A stretch of 64,000 bases of DNA from Micromonospora sp. MA102 (GCF_025460765.1 NZ_JAMWEG010000007.1:186001-250000); one strand, 5' to 3'; numbered from the stretch's first letter, positions 16,142 through 25,258 are shown. Notes: generated from the letters alone by a model not told the origin. Translations and numbers: made by a program.

Positions 16142-17776
16142 TCAGCGGGGCTCGCAGATCCGGCCGGTCAACGCGGGATCGCCCTCCCGGTCGGCCGACC
16201 ACACGGGGTTGAGGGCCAGCGGGAGCGGTGGCGCCTGCCAGGCGGCGCCCAGCCGCTGGAACAGCCGGTACTCCCGGCGCGGCTCGTCCACTTGGTCACC
16301 GGCCAGGAAGTCGACCACCCGCTCCTGGGCCTGCCGCTCGCCGATCAGGCCGCCGTGCAGGGCCGGCATCTGGAACACCGGGACCCTGCTGTACTCGCCG
16401 GGCGGCGCCTCCGCCGCGCTGACCGTGGGCAGGAAGGCGATCATGCGGACCCCGGCCACCGGGCAGAGCGTGCGGTTGCGGTAGAAGGGCGCGTTGACCA
16501 GCACCGAGCGGACGAAGGGCTCGTCCGGCGTGCTCTTCACGCCGCGGCCGAGGTTGGCCAGCCAGAAGATCCCCCGCAGCTCCCAGCCGGCGGCCACGCC
16601 CCACCCGCTGTAGCCCGGGGGCGGATAGTAGGCCCGGCCGGGCTGGATGAGCGGGCTGAACAGCAGCACCGCCTCCACGGGCAGGGGCTGCGCCCACTTG
16701 TCCAGGTAGGTCCGCGCCACCATGGCGCCCTCGCTGAACCCGAGCAGGCCGATCGGCCGGCCGGTCCGGCGGTGCAACTCGGCGATCTGCGCGGCGAGCA
16801 GGACCGCGCTGGAGTCGAGGGACTGGTGGGTCGCCTCCGGCCCGTACGGCAGCGCCCGGCCCTGCCGGTCGAGGCCGGCGTAGGAGAAGCGCTCCACCCG
16901 GGGGTCCTCCGGTTGGCGACCGTCCCACCGCGAGTCGTGCCCGGCGATGGCGATCACCGCGTGCGGCACCCGGTCGGGCAGCCGCTCGGCGATCACCGGG
17001 GGCCGCCACTCCGCCGGCGGACCCGTCGCCAGGCCGACGATCGACTGCGAGCCGACCGCGGCGGCCATGGTGAGGACGATCGCCACCGGCGCGACCGGGA
17101 CCCGGGCCAGGCGGATCCGGGCCGGCAGCACGGCCGCCGCCACGGTGCGCCGCCAGAGCAGGCCGTTGGCCAGGCCGGCCAGCGCGGCCACCGGGACGCC
17201 CCCCCAGCCGGACACGCTGGAGATGACCGCGCCCGCGACGGTGAGCACGATGAAGTTGAGCACCGACCAGCCGAGCAGCTCGATCGTGGGCAGGCCCCGC
17301 CACCAGCGCCGGACCACCCCGGCGCGCTGGAGGAACGGGGCGAGCACCAGCATGGGGGCCAGCGAGGCGAACAGGTAGAGGGAGAGCGCGACCGCCGAGA
17401 AGGCGACCGAGATGGCGGCCCACGGCGAGATGATCACCAGCGCGAGGGCGGCCACCTCCAGGTTGCGAAGCACCAGCCAGCCGAACGGCGGGCGGGCCGC
17501 CCGCGCGGGCCAGGCCAGTGCGGTCAGCCCGGCGGTGAGCAGCCCGCGGAACACGGTGAGCACCACCAGCCCGAGCAGGAAGTTCCACCAGGAGTCGTGG
17601 AACACGAGCAGCCACCGCAGGTCGTGGAACGAGTCGTACGGCCAGACCGCGGTCACCTGCGGCGCCAGCCCGCGGGCGCCGTGGAAGCCGATGCCCACCA
17701 GCACCGCCTCCTGCACCACCGGCGGCAGCACGGCGAGCAGCAGCAGCATTGCCGTCCGGTTACGGACTGCCTCCAC
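16142..17776 (-). CDS. Multi-pass membrane protein with alpha/beta-hydrolase domain
   Basis: 544 residues. Residues 1-250 hold about seven membrane segments; residues 260-544 form an alpha/beta-hydrolase-like domain with the elbow GFSEG (in IGLLGFSEGAMVARTYLDKW) and a C-terminal ALHGGLIGERQAQERVVDFL that may supply the His. Topology suggests the hydrolase lies outside the membrane, but this is not certain. The fusion is unusual, and I do not recognise a characterised homologue. It is divergent from the herA-like operon with 236 bp between them. Confidence 0.82.
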   Translation of the reverse strand: MEAVRNRTAMLLLLAVLPPVVQEAVLVGIGFHGARGLAPQVTAVWPYDSFHDLRWLLVFHDSWWNFLLGLVVLTVFRGLLTAGLTALAWPARAARPPFGWLVLRNLEVAALALVIISPWAAISVAFSAVALSLYLFASLAPMLVLAPFLQRAGVVRRWWRGLPTIELLGWSVLNFIVLTVAGAVISSVSGWGGVPVAALAGLANGLLWRRTVAAAVLPARIRLARVPVAPVAIVLTMAAAVGSQSIVGLATGPPAEWRPPVIAERLPDRVPHAVIAIAGHDSRWDGRQPEDPRVERFSYAGLDRQGRALPYGPEATHQSLDSSAVLLAAQIAELHRRTGRPIGLLGFSEGAMVARTYLDKWAQPLPVEAVLLFSPLIQPGRAYYPPPGYSGWGVAAGWELRGIFWLANLGRGVKSTPDEPFVRSVLVNAPFYRNRTLCPVAGVRMIAFLPTVSAAEAPPGEYSRVPVFQMPALHGGLIGERQAQERVVDFLAGDQVDEPRREYRLFQRLGAAWQAPPLPLALNPVWSADREGDPALTGRICEPR

Positions 17777-17811
17777 CGCCGCTCCTCGCGCCTCGCGTCC
17801 TCGGGCCCCTT

Positions 17812-17825
17812 GCAGGATCTCCTGC
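17812..17825. repeat. Short inverted repeat in the hydrolase/herA divergent region
   Basis: GCAGGA and TCCTGC separated by two bases, in the 236-bp region from which both the membrane hydrolase gene and the herA operon must be transcribed. Possible operator; no other structure was recognised there. Confidence 0.3.
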
Positions 17826-18012
17826 GAGCCAGCCCGGCGGTGCCGGAATGGCCGACCAGGGCGTACGGAGAGTCAGCGGGTGGCCCCGCTGCGCAGGGTC
17901 GGCGGACCCGCGGGGTGGCGTCCGCCGCGTCGCGTGGCAACCTGTCGCATCCCTCGGGCAGGATGCACGACGTGCGCCGCGAACGGGACGACCAGCCGAC
18001 CGGAGACCGCCG

Positions 18013-19761
18013 ATGACCGACGACCTGCTCGACGGCCCCGGCGACGGGGTCGGCCGGGTGCTCGGCACCGCCGACGCCACCCCGCTCACCTTCTGGACGG
18101 CGGTCGCCCCCGGCAGCTACCTCCAGCTCGACGACGTCGTGGTGACCCGCCGCGAGCTGCCCGACCGGGAGCCGGTCACCATCGCCGGGGTGGTCACCCA
18201 GGTCCGCGCCCGCCACGAGGGCGCGCAGTTCGACTCCGACGTGTTCGCCATCGCCGACGGCACCCTGCCGGCCCAGGTGCAGGAGGCCGCCGAGATCACC
18301 ACCACCCGCGTCGACCCCGAGTTCTACGTGCCGCCCACCCCGGGCGCCGTGGTGCACCGGGCCGAGGGCGACGCCCGGGCCCGGGCGCTGCACTTCGACC
18401 GGATGGAGCGGCGCATCCCGATGGGCATGGGTCGCGACGGGGTGCCGGTCTACCTCAACGCCGACTTCCTCGACGGCACCCGGGGCGCGCACGTGTCCAT
18501 CTCCGGCATCTCCGGCGTGGCCACCAAGACCAGCTTCGCCACCTTCCTGCTCTACTCGGTCTTCCGCTCCGGGGTGCTCGGCGGCGACGCGGTCAACGCC
18601 AAGGCGTTGATCTTCAACGTCAAGGGCGAGGACCTGCTCTTCCTCGACCACCCCAACACCCGGCTCGACGACGCCACCCGGGCCGGCTACGCGAAGCTCG
18701 GGCTCGACGCGGGCGCCTTTCCCGACGTCCGGGTCTACGCGCCGCCCCGGGTCGGCGACTCCTCCGGCACCCCGGACGTGAGCAGCCGGCTCACCGGTGT
18801 GGACAGCTTCTACTGGACGCTGAGCGAGTTCTGCGCCGACCGCCTGCTGCCCTACGTCTTCGCCGACGCCGACGACGAGCGCCAGCAGTACACGATGGTC
18901 GTGCACTCGGTCGCCGCCCACCTGGCCCGATACGCCCAGCCCGCCGACGGCGGGGTGAGCATCGACGGGGTCCGGCTGGGGTCCTACGCCGACCTGGTCG
19001 ACCACATCGTCGGGCAGCTCAACGACGACGAGACCCGCAGCGAGTGGGCGGGCAGCGCGGTCGGCCTCGGCACGGTCAACGCGTTCGCGCGCCGGCTGAT
19101 CGGCAGCAAGAAGGACCTCGCCCGGCTCATCCGGGGCGACCTCGCCACCCGCCGCCCGCACTCGATCAACACGGCCGAGTCCGCCCAGGTCACCGTGGTC
19201 GACCTGCACAACCTGCCGGACCGGGCGCAGCGCTTCGTGGTCGGCGTGACGCTCAAGAGCGAGTTCGAGCGCAAGGAGAAGGCGGGCACCGCGAAGCCGC
19301 TGCTCTTCGTGGTCCTCGACGAGCTCAACAAGTACGCGCCCCGGGAGGGCTCCTCCCCGATCAAGGAGGTGCTGCTCGACATCGCCGAGCGGGGCCGCTC
19401 GCTCGGGGTGATCCTGGTCGGCGCCCAGCAGACCGCCAGCGAGGTGGAGCGGCGGATCGTCACCAACTCGGCGGTCCGGGTGGTCGGGCGGCTGGACCCG
19501 GCCGAGGCGTCCCGCCCGGAATACGGCTTCCTCCCGCCCGCCCAGCGCCAGCGGGCCCTGCTGGCCAAGCCGGGCACCATGTTCGTCAACCAGCCCGACA
19601 TCCCGGTCCCGCTCTGCCTGGAGTTCCCCTTCCCCGCCTGGGCGACCCGGGTCTCCGAGGCCGGCCGGGCGCCCTCGGAGACGCTGCGCTCGATCACCCA
19701 GGCGGCCGACCCGTTCGCGGTGGTCGGCTCGGGCACCGCCGACGACGACATCCCGTTCTAG
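18013..19761 (+). CDS. HerA-like DNA translocase ATPase
   Basis: 582 residues. A beta-barrel-like N-terminus with HAS-barrel character (about 30-110) is followed by a FtsK/HerA RecA fold. The P-loop is GISGVATKTS at 165-174, one residue longer than the standard GxxGxGKT and without its last Gly. Walker B is VVLDELNKY (D436, E437). Then comes the HerA-type sensor stretch ILVGAQQTASEVERRIVTNS. It should form a hexameric ATP-driven DNA pump. It is the first gene of a tight run with sbcD, sbcC and a NurA-like nuclease gene, supporting a role in processing DNA ends. GGAG precedes ATG 18013. Confidence 0.85.
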   Translation: MTDDLLDGPGDGVGRVLGTADATPLTFWTAVAPGSYLQLDDVVVTRRELPDREPVTIAGVVTQVRARHEGAQFDSDVFAIADGTLPAQVQEAAEITTTRVDPEFYVPPTPGAVVHRAEGDARARALHFDRMERRIPMGMGRDGVPVYLNADFLDGTRGAHVSISGISGVATKTSFATFLLYSVFRSGVLGGDAVNAKALIFNVKGEDLLFLDHPNTRLDDATRAGYAKLGLDAGAFPDVRVYAPPRVGDSSGTPDVSSRLTGVDSFYWTLSEFCADRLLPYVFADADDERQQYTMVVHSVAAHLARYAQPADGGVSIDGVRLGSYADLVDHIVGQLNDDETRSEWAGSAVGLGTVNAFARRLIGSKKDLARLIRGDLATRRPHSINTAESAQVTVVDLHNLPDRAQRFVVGVTLKSEFERKEKAGTAKPLLFVVLDELNKYAPREGSSPIKEVLLDIAERGRSLGVILVGAQQTASEVERRIVTNSAVRVVGRLDPAEASRPEYGFLPPAQRQRALLAKPGTMFVNQPDIPVPLCLEFPFPAWATRVSEAGRAPSETLRSITQAADPFAVVGSGTADDDIPF

Positions 19762-19771
19762 AGGGCGGACC

Positions 19772-20920
19772 ATGAAGATCCTGCACACCTCCGACTGGCA
19801 CGTCGGCAAGGTTCTCAAGGGGCAGTCCCGGGCCGAGGAGCACAAGCAGGTGCTCGCCCAGGTGATCGAGATCGCCCGGGTCGAGCGTCCCGACCTGGTG
19901 ATCGTGGCCGGCGACCTCTACGACACGGCGGCGCCCACCCCGGAGGCGACCCGGCTGGTCACCCGGGCGCTGACCGCGCTGCGCCGCACCGGGGCGGACG
20001 TGGTGGCGATCGGCGGCAACCACGACAACGGCGCGGCGCTCGACGCGCTGCGCCCCTGGGCCGAGGCCGCCGGGATCACGCTGCGGGGCAGCGTCCGGGA
20101 AAATCCGGCGGAGCACGTCATCGACGGCACCACCCGCGACGGCGAGCGCTGGCAGGTCGCCGCGCTGCCCTTCCTCTCCCAGCGCTACGCCGTGCGCGCG
20201 GTGGAGATGTACGACCTGACCCCCGCCGAGGCCAACCAGACCTACGCCGACCACCTCGGGCGGGTGCTCGCCCGGCTGGCCGAGGGGTTCACCGAGCCGG
20301 ACCGGGTGCACCTGGTCACCGCCCACCTCACCGTGGTCGGTGCGAGCACCGGCGGCGGCGAGCGGGACGCGCACACCGTGCTCGGCTACGCGGTGCCGGC
20401 GACCGTGTTCCCGGGCAACGCGCACTACGTGGCGCTGGGCCACCTGCACCGCTCGCAGCGGGTGATCGGCCCCTGCCCGGTCCGCTACAGCGGCAGCCCG
20501 CTCGCCGTCGACTTCGGCGAGCAGGAGAACGTCGGGTCGGTGACGATCGTCGAGGTGACCGCGACGACCGCCGCGCAGATCCGGGAGGTGCCGGTGCCCG
20601 GCGCCGTCCCGCTGCGCACGGTCCGCGGCACCCTGGCCCAGCTCGCCGAGATCGACGCGCCCGACGGCTGGCTGCGGGTCTTCGTCCGCGAGCAGCCCCG
20701 CGCCGGGCTGCGGGAGGAGGTGCAGGAGCTGCTCCCCCGGGCGCTGGAGATCCGGATCGACCCGGAGCTGGTGCCCGCACCGGGCAGCGGCACCCGCACC
20801 GCCCAGCGGGCCGGGCGCTCGCCGCGCGAGCTGTTCGCCGACTACCTGGGCAGCCGGGGCCACGCCGACGAGGACGTCCGGCACCTCTTCGACGAGCTGC
20901 TCGAGGAGGTGGACCACTGA
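19772..20920 (+). CDS. sbcD: Exonuclease subunit SbcD (Mre11 family)
   Basis: 382 residues of a calcineurin-like metallophosphoesterase with the full Mre11 motif set: DWHVGK near residue 8, AGDLYD near 48, GGNHDN near 80, VTAHL near 188 and GHLH near 222. It supplies the two-metal nuclease of the SbcCD complex that trims hairpins and blocked double-strand ends. Ten bases separate it from the herA-like gene, and its stop overlaps the sbcC ATG by one base, so the products are probably made in step. Confidence 0.97.
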   Translation: MKILHTSDWHVGKVLKGQSRAEEHKQVLAQVIEIARVERPDLVIVAGDLYDTAAPTPEATRLVTRALTALRRTGADVVAIGGNHDNGAALDALRPWAEAAGITLRGSVRENPAEHVIDGTTRDGERWQVAALPFLSQRYAVRAVEMYDLTPAEANQTYADHLGRVLARLAEGFTEPDRVHLVTAHLTVVGASTGGGERDAHTVLGYAVPATVFPGNAHYVALGHLHRSQRVIGPCPVRYSGSPLAVDFGEQENVGSVTIVEVTATTAAQIREVPVPGAVPLRTVRGTLAQLAEIDAPDGWLRVFVREQPRAGLREEVQELLPRALEIRIDPELVPAPGSGTRTAQRAGRSPRELFADYLGSRGHADEDVRHLFDELLEEVDH

Positions 20921-23211
20921 TGCGGCCGATGCGGCTGGACATGGCGGGCTTCACCGTCTTCCGCGAGGAGACCACCGTCGACTTCACCGACGCGGACTTC
21001 TTCGCGCTGGTCGGGCCGACCGGCTCGGGCAAGTCGACCGTGCTCGACGCGATCTGCTTCGCCCTCTACGGCACGGTCCCCCGCTGGGGCGGCACGCGCG
21101 GCCTGGCCAACGCCCTCGCACCGTCCGCCACCGAGGCGCGGGTGCGGCTGGTCTTCGAGTCCGCCGGCGACCGGTATGTGGCCACCCGGGTGGTCCGCCG
21201 GGACGGGCGGGGCACGGTGAAGACGGCCAACGCCGGGCTCCAGCTCATGCCGCCCGGGTTCGACGTCACCAAGCTCGACACCGGGCTCAGCCCGGAGGAT
21301 CTCGGCGAGGTGGTGGCCGGCACCCCGGCCGAGATGGAGCAGGCGGTGCTGGACGCGGTCGGGCTGCCGTACGAGCAGTTCACCAGTTGCGTGGTGCTGC
21401 CGCAGGGGCAGTTCGCCGACTTCCTGCACGCCAAGCCGGCCACCCGGCAGCAGATCCTCGTCAACCTCCTGGGGCTGGGCATCTACGAGGAGGTGCAGAA
21501 GAAGGCCACCGAGCGCGCCGGCCAGGCCGAGGCGAAGCTGGAGGCGGTCGACAAGGTGCTCGGCGGGCTCGCCGACGTCGACGACGACAGCCTGGCCGCC
21601 GCCCGGGAGCGGGTGGACCGGATGCGGGAGCTGGCCGGGGCGGTCGCGGCGGCCGTACCGGAGCTGGAGCGGGCGCGGGCGACGGCGCGCGAGCAGACGG
21701 CGGCGCTCGCGGCGCTCGACGCCGAGCTGACCGTGCTGGCCGGGGTCCGGCCGCCGGACGGGATCGCCGAGCTGGCCCGGGCGGTGGACGCGGCGCAGGC
21801 CGAGCACGACGCGGCGGCCGGGGCGCTCGCCTCGGCCCGGGCCGAGGCCGAGCGGGCCGAGGCGCAGCTGGAGGCGGCGTTCCGGGCGCACGAGGAGGCG
21901 AAAGCCGTCGATCAGGCGGTGGCGCTGCGGGCGCACCTGGTCGACGGCGCGCCCTGCCCGGTCTGTGAGCAGCCGGTCCCCCGGGTGCCGGCCGTGCCGA
22001 AGGGGTCGGCGGTGACCCGCGCGCTCGCGGCCGGCAAGGCGGCCCGGGCGGCCGCCGAGGCCGCCAAGCGGGTGGTGCAGGAGCGCGACGCGGCCGCCCG
22101 CGAGCTGGACCGGGTGCTGCTGCGCGCCCGGGCCGAGCACGACCAGCTCGGGACCCGGCTGGCCGAGCTGGACGGCCAGCTCGCCGACGCCGCCACCCCG
22201 GCGGCGCTGCGCGGCGCCCTGGCCGAGCACGCCCGGCTGCGCCGGGCGCTGGAGGAGGCGGCGGGTGCGGTCCGCGCCGGCCGCGACGCCGCGCGCCGGG
22301 CCCGCAGTTCGCTCGACGGGGCACAGGAGCGGCTGCGCCGGGCCTGGCGCGACTTCGACACGGTCCGCGACGGGCTGGCCCGGTTCGGGCCCCCGGCGGC
22401 GGACCGCGACGACGTGGCCGCCGCCTGGGCGGTCCTCGCGGAGTGGGCCGGCGAGCAGGCCGGGCGGCGGCGCGCCGACCGGGACGGGCTGGCCGCCGCC
22501 GTCGACGCCGCCGAGGCTGCGGCGGGCGAGGTCGCGGAGCGGATCGGCGGGCTGTTCGACGCCGCCGGGCTGCCCGCCCCGCGGGACGCGCAGCGCGACG
22601 CCGCGGTGGCGGTGGAGCGGGCCGAGGCGGAGCTGCGCCGGCTGGAGGAGCGCCGCGAGCAGGCCGCCGAGCTGCGCGAGCAGCGGGCCGGCCACGAGCG
22701 GGAGGCCCGGGTGGCCCGCGCCCTCGCCGGGCACCTGCGGGCCAACAACTTCGAGCGTTGGCTGCTGGCCGAGGCGCTGGACCTGCTGGTCGACGGCGCC
22801 TCGCGGATCCTGCGCGAGCTCTCCGGCGGCCAGTACGACCTGGTGCACGACAAGGGCGAGTTCTTCGTGGTCGACCACCACGACGCCGGGCTGCGGCGCG
22901 GGGTGCGCACGCTCTCCGGCGGGGAGACGTTCCAGGCGTCGCTGGCGCTGGCGCTGGCGCTCTCCGAGCAGCTCGCCGGGATGTCCACGAGCGCGGCCAG
23001 CCTCGAGTCGATCGTCCTCGACGAGGGTTTCGGCACGCTGGACGCGGCCACCCTCGACACGGTGGCGGCCACCTTGGAGAACCTGGCCGCCCGGGGCGAC
23101 CGGATGGTCGGCGTGGTCACCCACGTGCCGGCGCTCGCCGAGCGGATCCCGGTCCGCTTCGAGGTCCGCAAGGACGCCCGCACGGCCCGCGTCGAACGCA
23201 CCGGCCTGTGA
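20920..23211 (+). CDS. sbcC: Exonuclease subunit SbcC (Rad50 family), short-arm form
   Basis: 763 residues, shorter than the roughly 1000 of typical SbcC. Walker A GPTGSGKST is at 32-40, followed by an Ala/Glu/Arg-rich coiled coil, a zinc hook CPVC at 346-349, and a returning coil. The signature LSGGETFQASLALALALS and Walker B SIVLDEGFGTLD come near the C-terminus. All ATPase parts are intact, so it should work with SbcD; the arms are simply shorter. The start codon overlaps the sbcD stop (TGATG). Confidence 0.96.
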   Translation: MRPMRLDMAGFTVFREETTVDFTDADFFALVGPTGSGKSTVLDAICFALYGTVPRWGGTRGLANALAPSATEARVRLVFESAGDRYVATRVVRRDGRGTVKTANAGLQLMPPGFDVTKLDTGLSPEDLGEVVAGTPAEMEQAVLDAVGLPYEQFTSCVVLPQGQFADFLHAKPATRQQILVNLLGLGIYEEVQKKATERAGQAEAKLEAVDKVLGGLADVDDDSLAAARERVDRMRELAGAVAAAVPELERARATAREQTAALAALDAELTVLAGVRPPDGIAELARAVDAAQAEHDAAAGALASARAEAERAEAQLEAAFRAHEEAKAVDQAVALRAHLVDGAPCPVCEQPVPRVPAVPKGSAVTRALAAGKAARAAAEAAKRVVQERDAAARELDRVLLRARAEHDQLGTRLAELDGQLADAATPAALRGALAEHARLRRALEEAAGAVRAGRDAARRARSSLDGAQERLRRAWRDFDTVRDGLARFGPPAADRDDVAAAWAVLAEWAGEQAGRRRADRDGLAAAVDAAEAAAGEVAERIGGLFDAAGLPAPRDAQRDAAVAVERAEAELRRLEERREQAAELREQRAGHEREARVARALAGHLRANNFERWLLAEALDLLVDGASRILRELSGGQYDLVHDKGEFFVVDHHDAGLRRGVRTLSGGETFQASLALALALSEQLAGMSTSAASLESIVLDEGFGTLDAATLDTVAATLENLAARGDRMVGVVTHVPALAERIPVRFEVRKDARTARVERTGL

Positions 23212-23230
23212 GCGCGGGAAGGGCGGCCCG

Positions 23231-24187
23231 GTGACGAGGTTCTTCGTCGACGCGTGGGATCCGGCCTACGGTGCGTCGTTCGAGGCGGGTGGGGGCGGGC
23301 CGGCGGCGCCGAGCAGCGCCCAGGTCGACTCCGACGTCGAGCTGCCCGCCACCGACTGGCGGGCCATCGACGTGCGGCGCGACGTCGCCGCCCCGGACGT
23401 GGTGCTGCTGGTCGACGGGGTACGCCGGATCGACGCCAGCGTCTGGACGGCGGAGGACGACGGCGGCTCGTTCCCGGGCATCGCCGCCTCCTACGCGGCC
23501 GGGGTGGTCCGCTGCGACCTGGAGCGCGGCGCGGCGGAGCTGGCCGGGTCGCGGGTGGGCCGGGGCCTGTTCACGGCCAGCCCGTCGGCGCAGGACGTGG
23601 TGGCCGGCGCGATCCGCTACCCGGTGCACCGGGTGGGCGGCACGGGCGAGCTGAGCAAGCTCCCCGCCGCCGTGCAGGGCCCGCTGACCGCCCTGGAGGT
23701 GGCGGTCTCCGACGCCGTGCGGGCCGACGGCGACCTGCTGGTGGTGGACGGGCCGCTGCGCAGCCGGCGGAACCTGCCCCGCACCCTCGGCTACATCAAG
23801 ACCCAGCACAGCCAGTACCTGGACGGGCGGCTCACCGCCGTGGTCACCGGGCTGGCGCCGGGGCAGCGCTGCCCGGTGTTCCGGCTGGGCACCGCGTGGG
23901 GCGGCTACTCGTGGTATCTGCGGCTGCCGGTGGCCGGCGGCGCCCCGTGGGCCGGCATCGTGCGGGTCGAGTGCTCCGCCGAGCTGACCGAGACCGAGGC
24001 CATCGGGCTGGCCGACCTGTCGCTGGTCACGCTGCCCCGGTTCGCCTCCACCCCGTACAAGGATCCGCGCGCCCCGCAGAACCTCATCCCCATCGCCGGC
24101 CTGGAACGGCGACTGCGCGGGATGCTCGGCGACGCCCGCCTGCTGCACCGGGTACTCACCGCGGCGGCCCGGGGGATCCGGCGCTGA
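23231..24187 (+). CDS. NurA-like 5'-3' nuclease
   Basis: 318 residues from GTG 23231 with GGAAGGG upstream. The NurA-type pattern is visible: an early acidic motif VVLLVDGVRRIDA (D62), a second strand DLLVVDGPL (D173), the following LGYIKTQHSQYL with its conserved Lys, and a late strand AGIVRVECS before LIPIAGLERRLRGMLGD. In archaea NurA is the nuclease partner of HerA. Here it lies 19 bp after sbcC in the same operon as the HerA-like ATPase. Assignment rests on motif reading plus context, so it is good but not certain. Confidence 0.72.
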   Translation: MTRFFVDAWDPAYGASFEAGGGGPAAPSSAQVDSDVELPATDWRAIDVRRDVAAPDVVLLVDGVRRIDASVWTAEDDGGSFPGIAASYAAGVVRCDLERGAAELAGSRVGRGLFTASPSAQDVVAGAIRYPVHRVGGTGELSKLPAAVQGPLTALEVAVSDAVRADGDLLVVDGPLRSRRNLPRTLGYIKTQHSQYLDGRLTAVVTGLAPGQRCPVFRLGTAWGGYSWYLRLPVAGGAPWAGIVRVECSAELTETEAIGLADLSLVTLPRFASTPYKDPRAPQNLIPIAGLERRLRGMLGDARLLHRVLTAAARGIRR

Positions 24188-25044
24188 TGGGCCGCCGACG
24201 CGGCGCGGACCGGGCGGTCACGCAGGTCGACACCGGACAGGCCGAGCTGGTGCCGGACCCGGACCGGCCGGGCTCCTGGACGCTGCTGCTCGACGGCGCC
24301 CCGCAGTCCCACGTGGACCTCACCGACCCCACCCACCTGGAGTTCGAGTACGTCCGGCGGCTGGCCGCCGCCATCGACCTGGTCGCGCCGGCCGGCGCGC
24401 CGCTGCGGGTGCTGCACCTGGGCGGCGGCGCGCTCACCCTGCCCCGCTACGTCCAGGCCACCCGTCCCGGCTCCACGCAGCGGGTGTCCGAATTGGACGG
24501 CGCGCTGGTGGAGCTGGTGCGGCGGGAGCTGCCCTGGCCGGCCGACCCCCGACTGCGGGTCCGGGTCGCCGACGCCCGGGCCACCCTGGCGTCGAGCCGG
24601 GACGGCAGCTACGACGTGGTGGTCGCGGACGTCTTCGCCGGTGCCCGCACCCCCGCCCATCTGACGTCGGTCGAGTACGCCGCCGAGGTGGCCCGGGTGC
24701 TCCGGCCCGACGGCTCCTACCTGGCGAACATCGCCGACGGCCCGCCGCTTCGGCACGCCCGCGGGCAGGTCGCCACGGTGCGCACCGTGCTGCCCCGCGC
24801 CTGCCTGGTCGGCGACGCGGCGGTGCTGCGCGGCCGGCGCTACGGCAACCTCGTGCTCGTCGCGTCCCGTGTGGAGCCGCCGGTGCCGGAGCTGACCCGG
24901 CGGGCCGCCGGCGACTGGTTTCCCGGCCGGGTGCTGTCCGGCGCCGAACTGGACCGCTTCGCCGGGGGCGCCCCGGTGGTCCACGACGCCGACGCCACCG
25001 ACTCCACACCGCCCCCGCCCGGAATTTTTTCCGTCCGGCGTTGA
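24187..25044 (+). CDS. Spermidine synthase-like methyltransferase-fold protein
   Basis: 285 residues with a Rossmann methyltransferase core: VLHLGGGALTLPRYVQ (nucleotide loop, near residue 75), acidic SELDGALVELVRREL, and YDVVVADVFAGARTPAHLTSVEYAAEVARVLRPDGSYLANIAD. This is the layout of spermidine-synthase-like proteins, many of which are not polyamine enzymes. ATG 24187 overlaps the nurA-like stop by one base, so it belongs to the repair operon by position, although no repair role is known for this family. It may simply be co-transcribed. Confidence 0.85.
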   Translation: MGRRRGADRAVTQVDTGQAELVPDPDRPGSWTLLLDGAPQSHVDLTDPTHLEFEYVRRLAAAIDLVAPAGAPLRVLHLGGGALTLPRYVQATRPGSTQRVSELDGALVELVRRELPWPADPRLRVRVADARATLASSRDGSYDVVVADVFAGARTPAHLTSVEYAAEVARVLRPDGSYLANIADGPPLRHARGQVATVRTVLPRACLVGDAAVLRGRRYGNLVLVASRVEPPVPELTRRAAGDWFPGRVLSGAELDRFAGGAPVVHDADATDSTPPPPGIFSVRR

Positions 25045-25252
25045 TCCGCTCGGCGGGCCGTTCCGTATCACCGGGCGGCCATGCCCGTGGGGGGTCGGCT
25101 GAGTCATTGGACACCGGAGGTCTTGCATGCACGCGGTGGCGGCCGGCTGGCACGGCGAGGTGGCGAGGCCCGAGTGGATGTTCGCCCGGGCACAGCCCCG
25201 GTCGCGCGCGTCGAGGTCGGGTCGGGGGGTCGACGCCTGTCCCTCGGATCGC

Positions 25253-25258
25253 CAGAAT
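25253..25258 (+). promoter_or_regulatory. Possible -10 of a leaderless sigma gene
   Basis: CAGAAT lies exactly six bases before GTG 25265 and is one base from TANNNT. It supports 25265 as the start of the ECF gene, which has no ribosome site. Confidence 0.4.

Noticed and set aside
20842..23124. 760-codon open frame antisense to sbcC
   Set aside because: Composition is the Arg/Gly/His/Val-rich shadow typical of high-G+C DNA; the sense frame has every SbcC motif.
18013..24187. HerA/SbcCD cluster as an anti-phage defence island
   Set aside because: Known HerA defence systems pair it with SIR2 or DUF4297 effectors. Here the partners are repair nucleases in ordinary chromosomal context with no mobile genes nearby.
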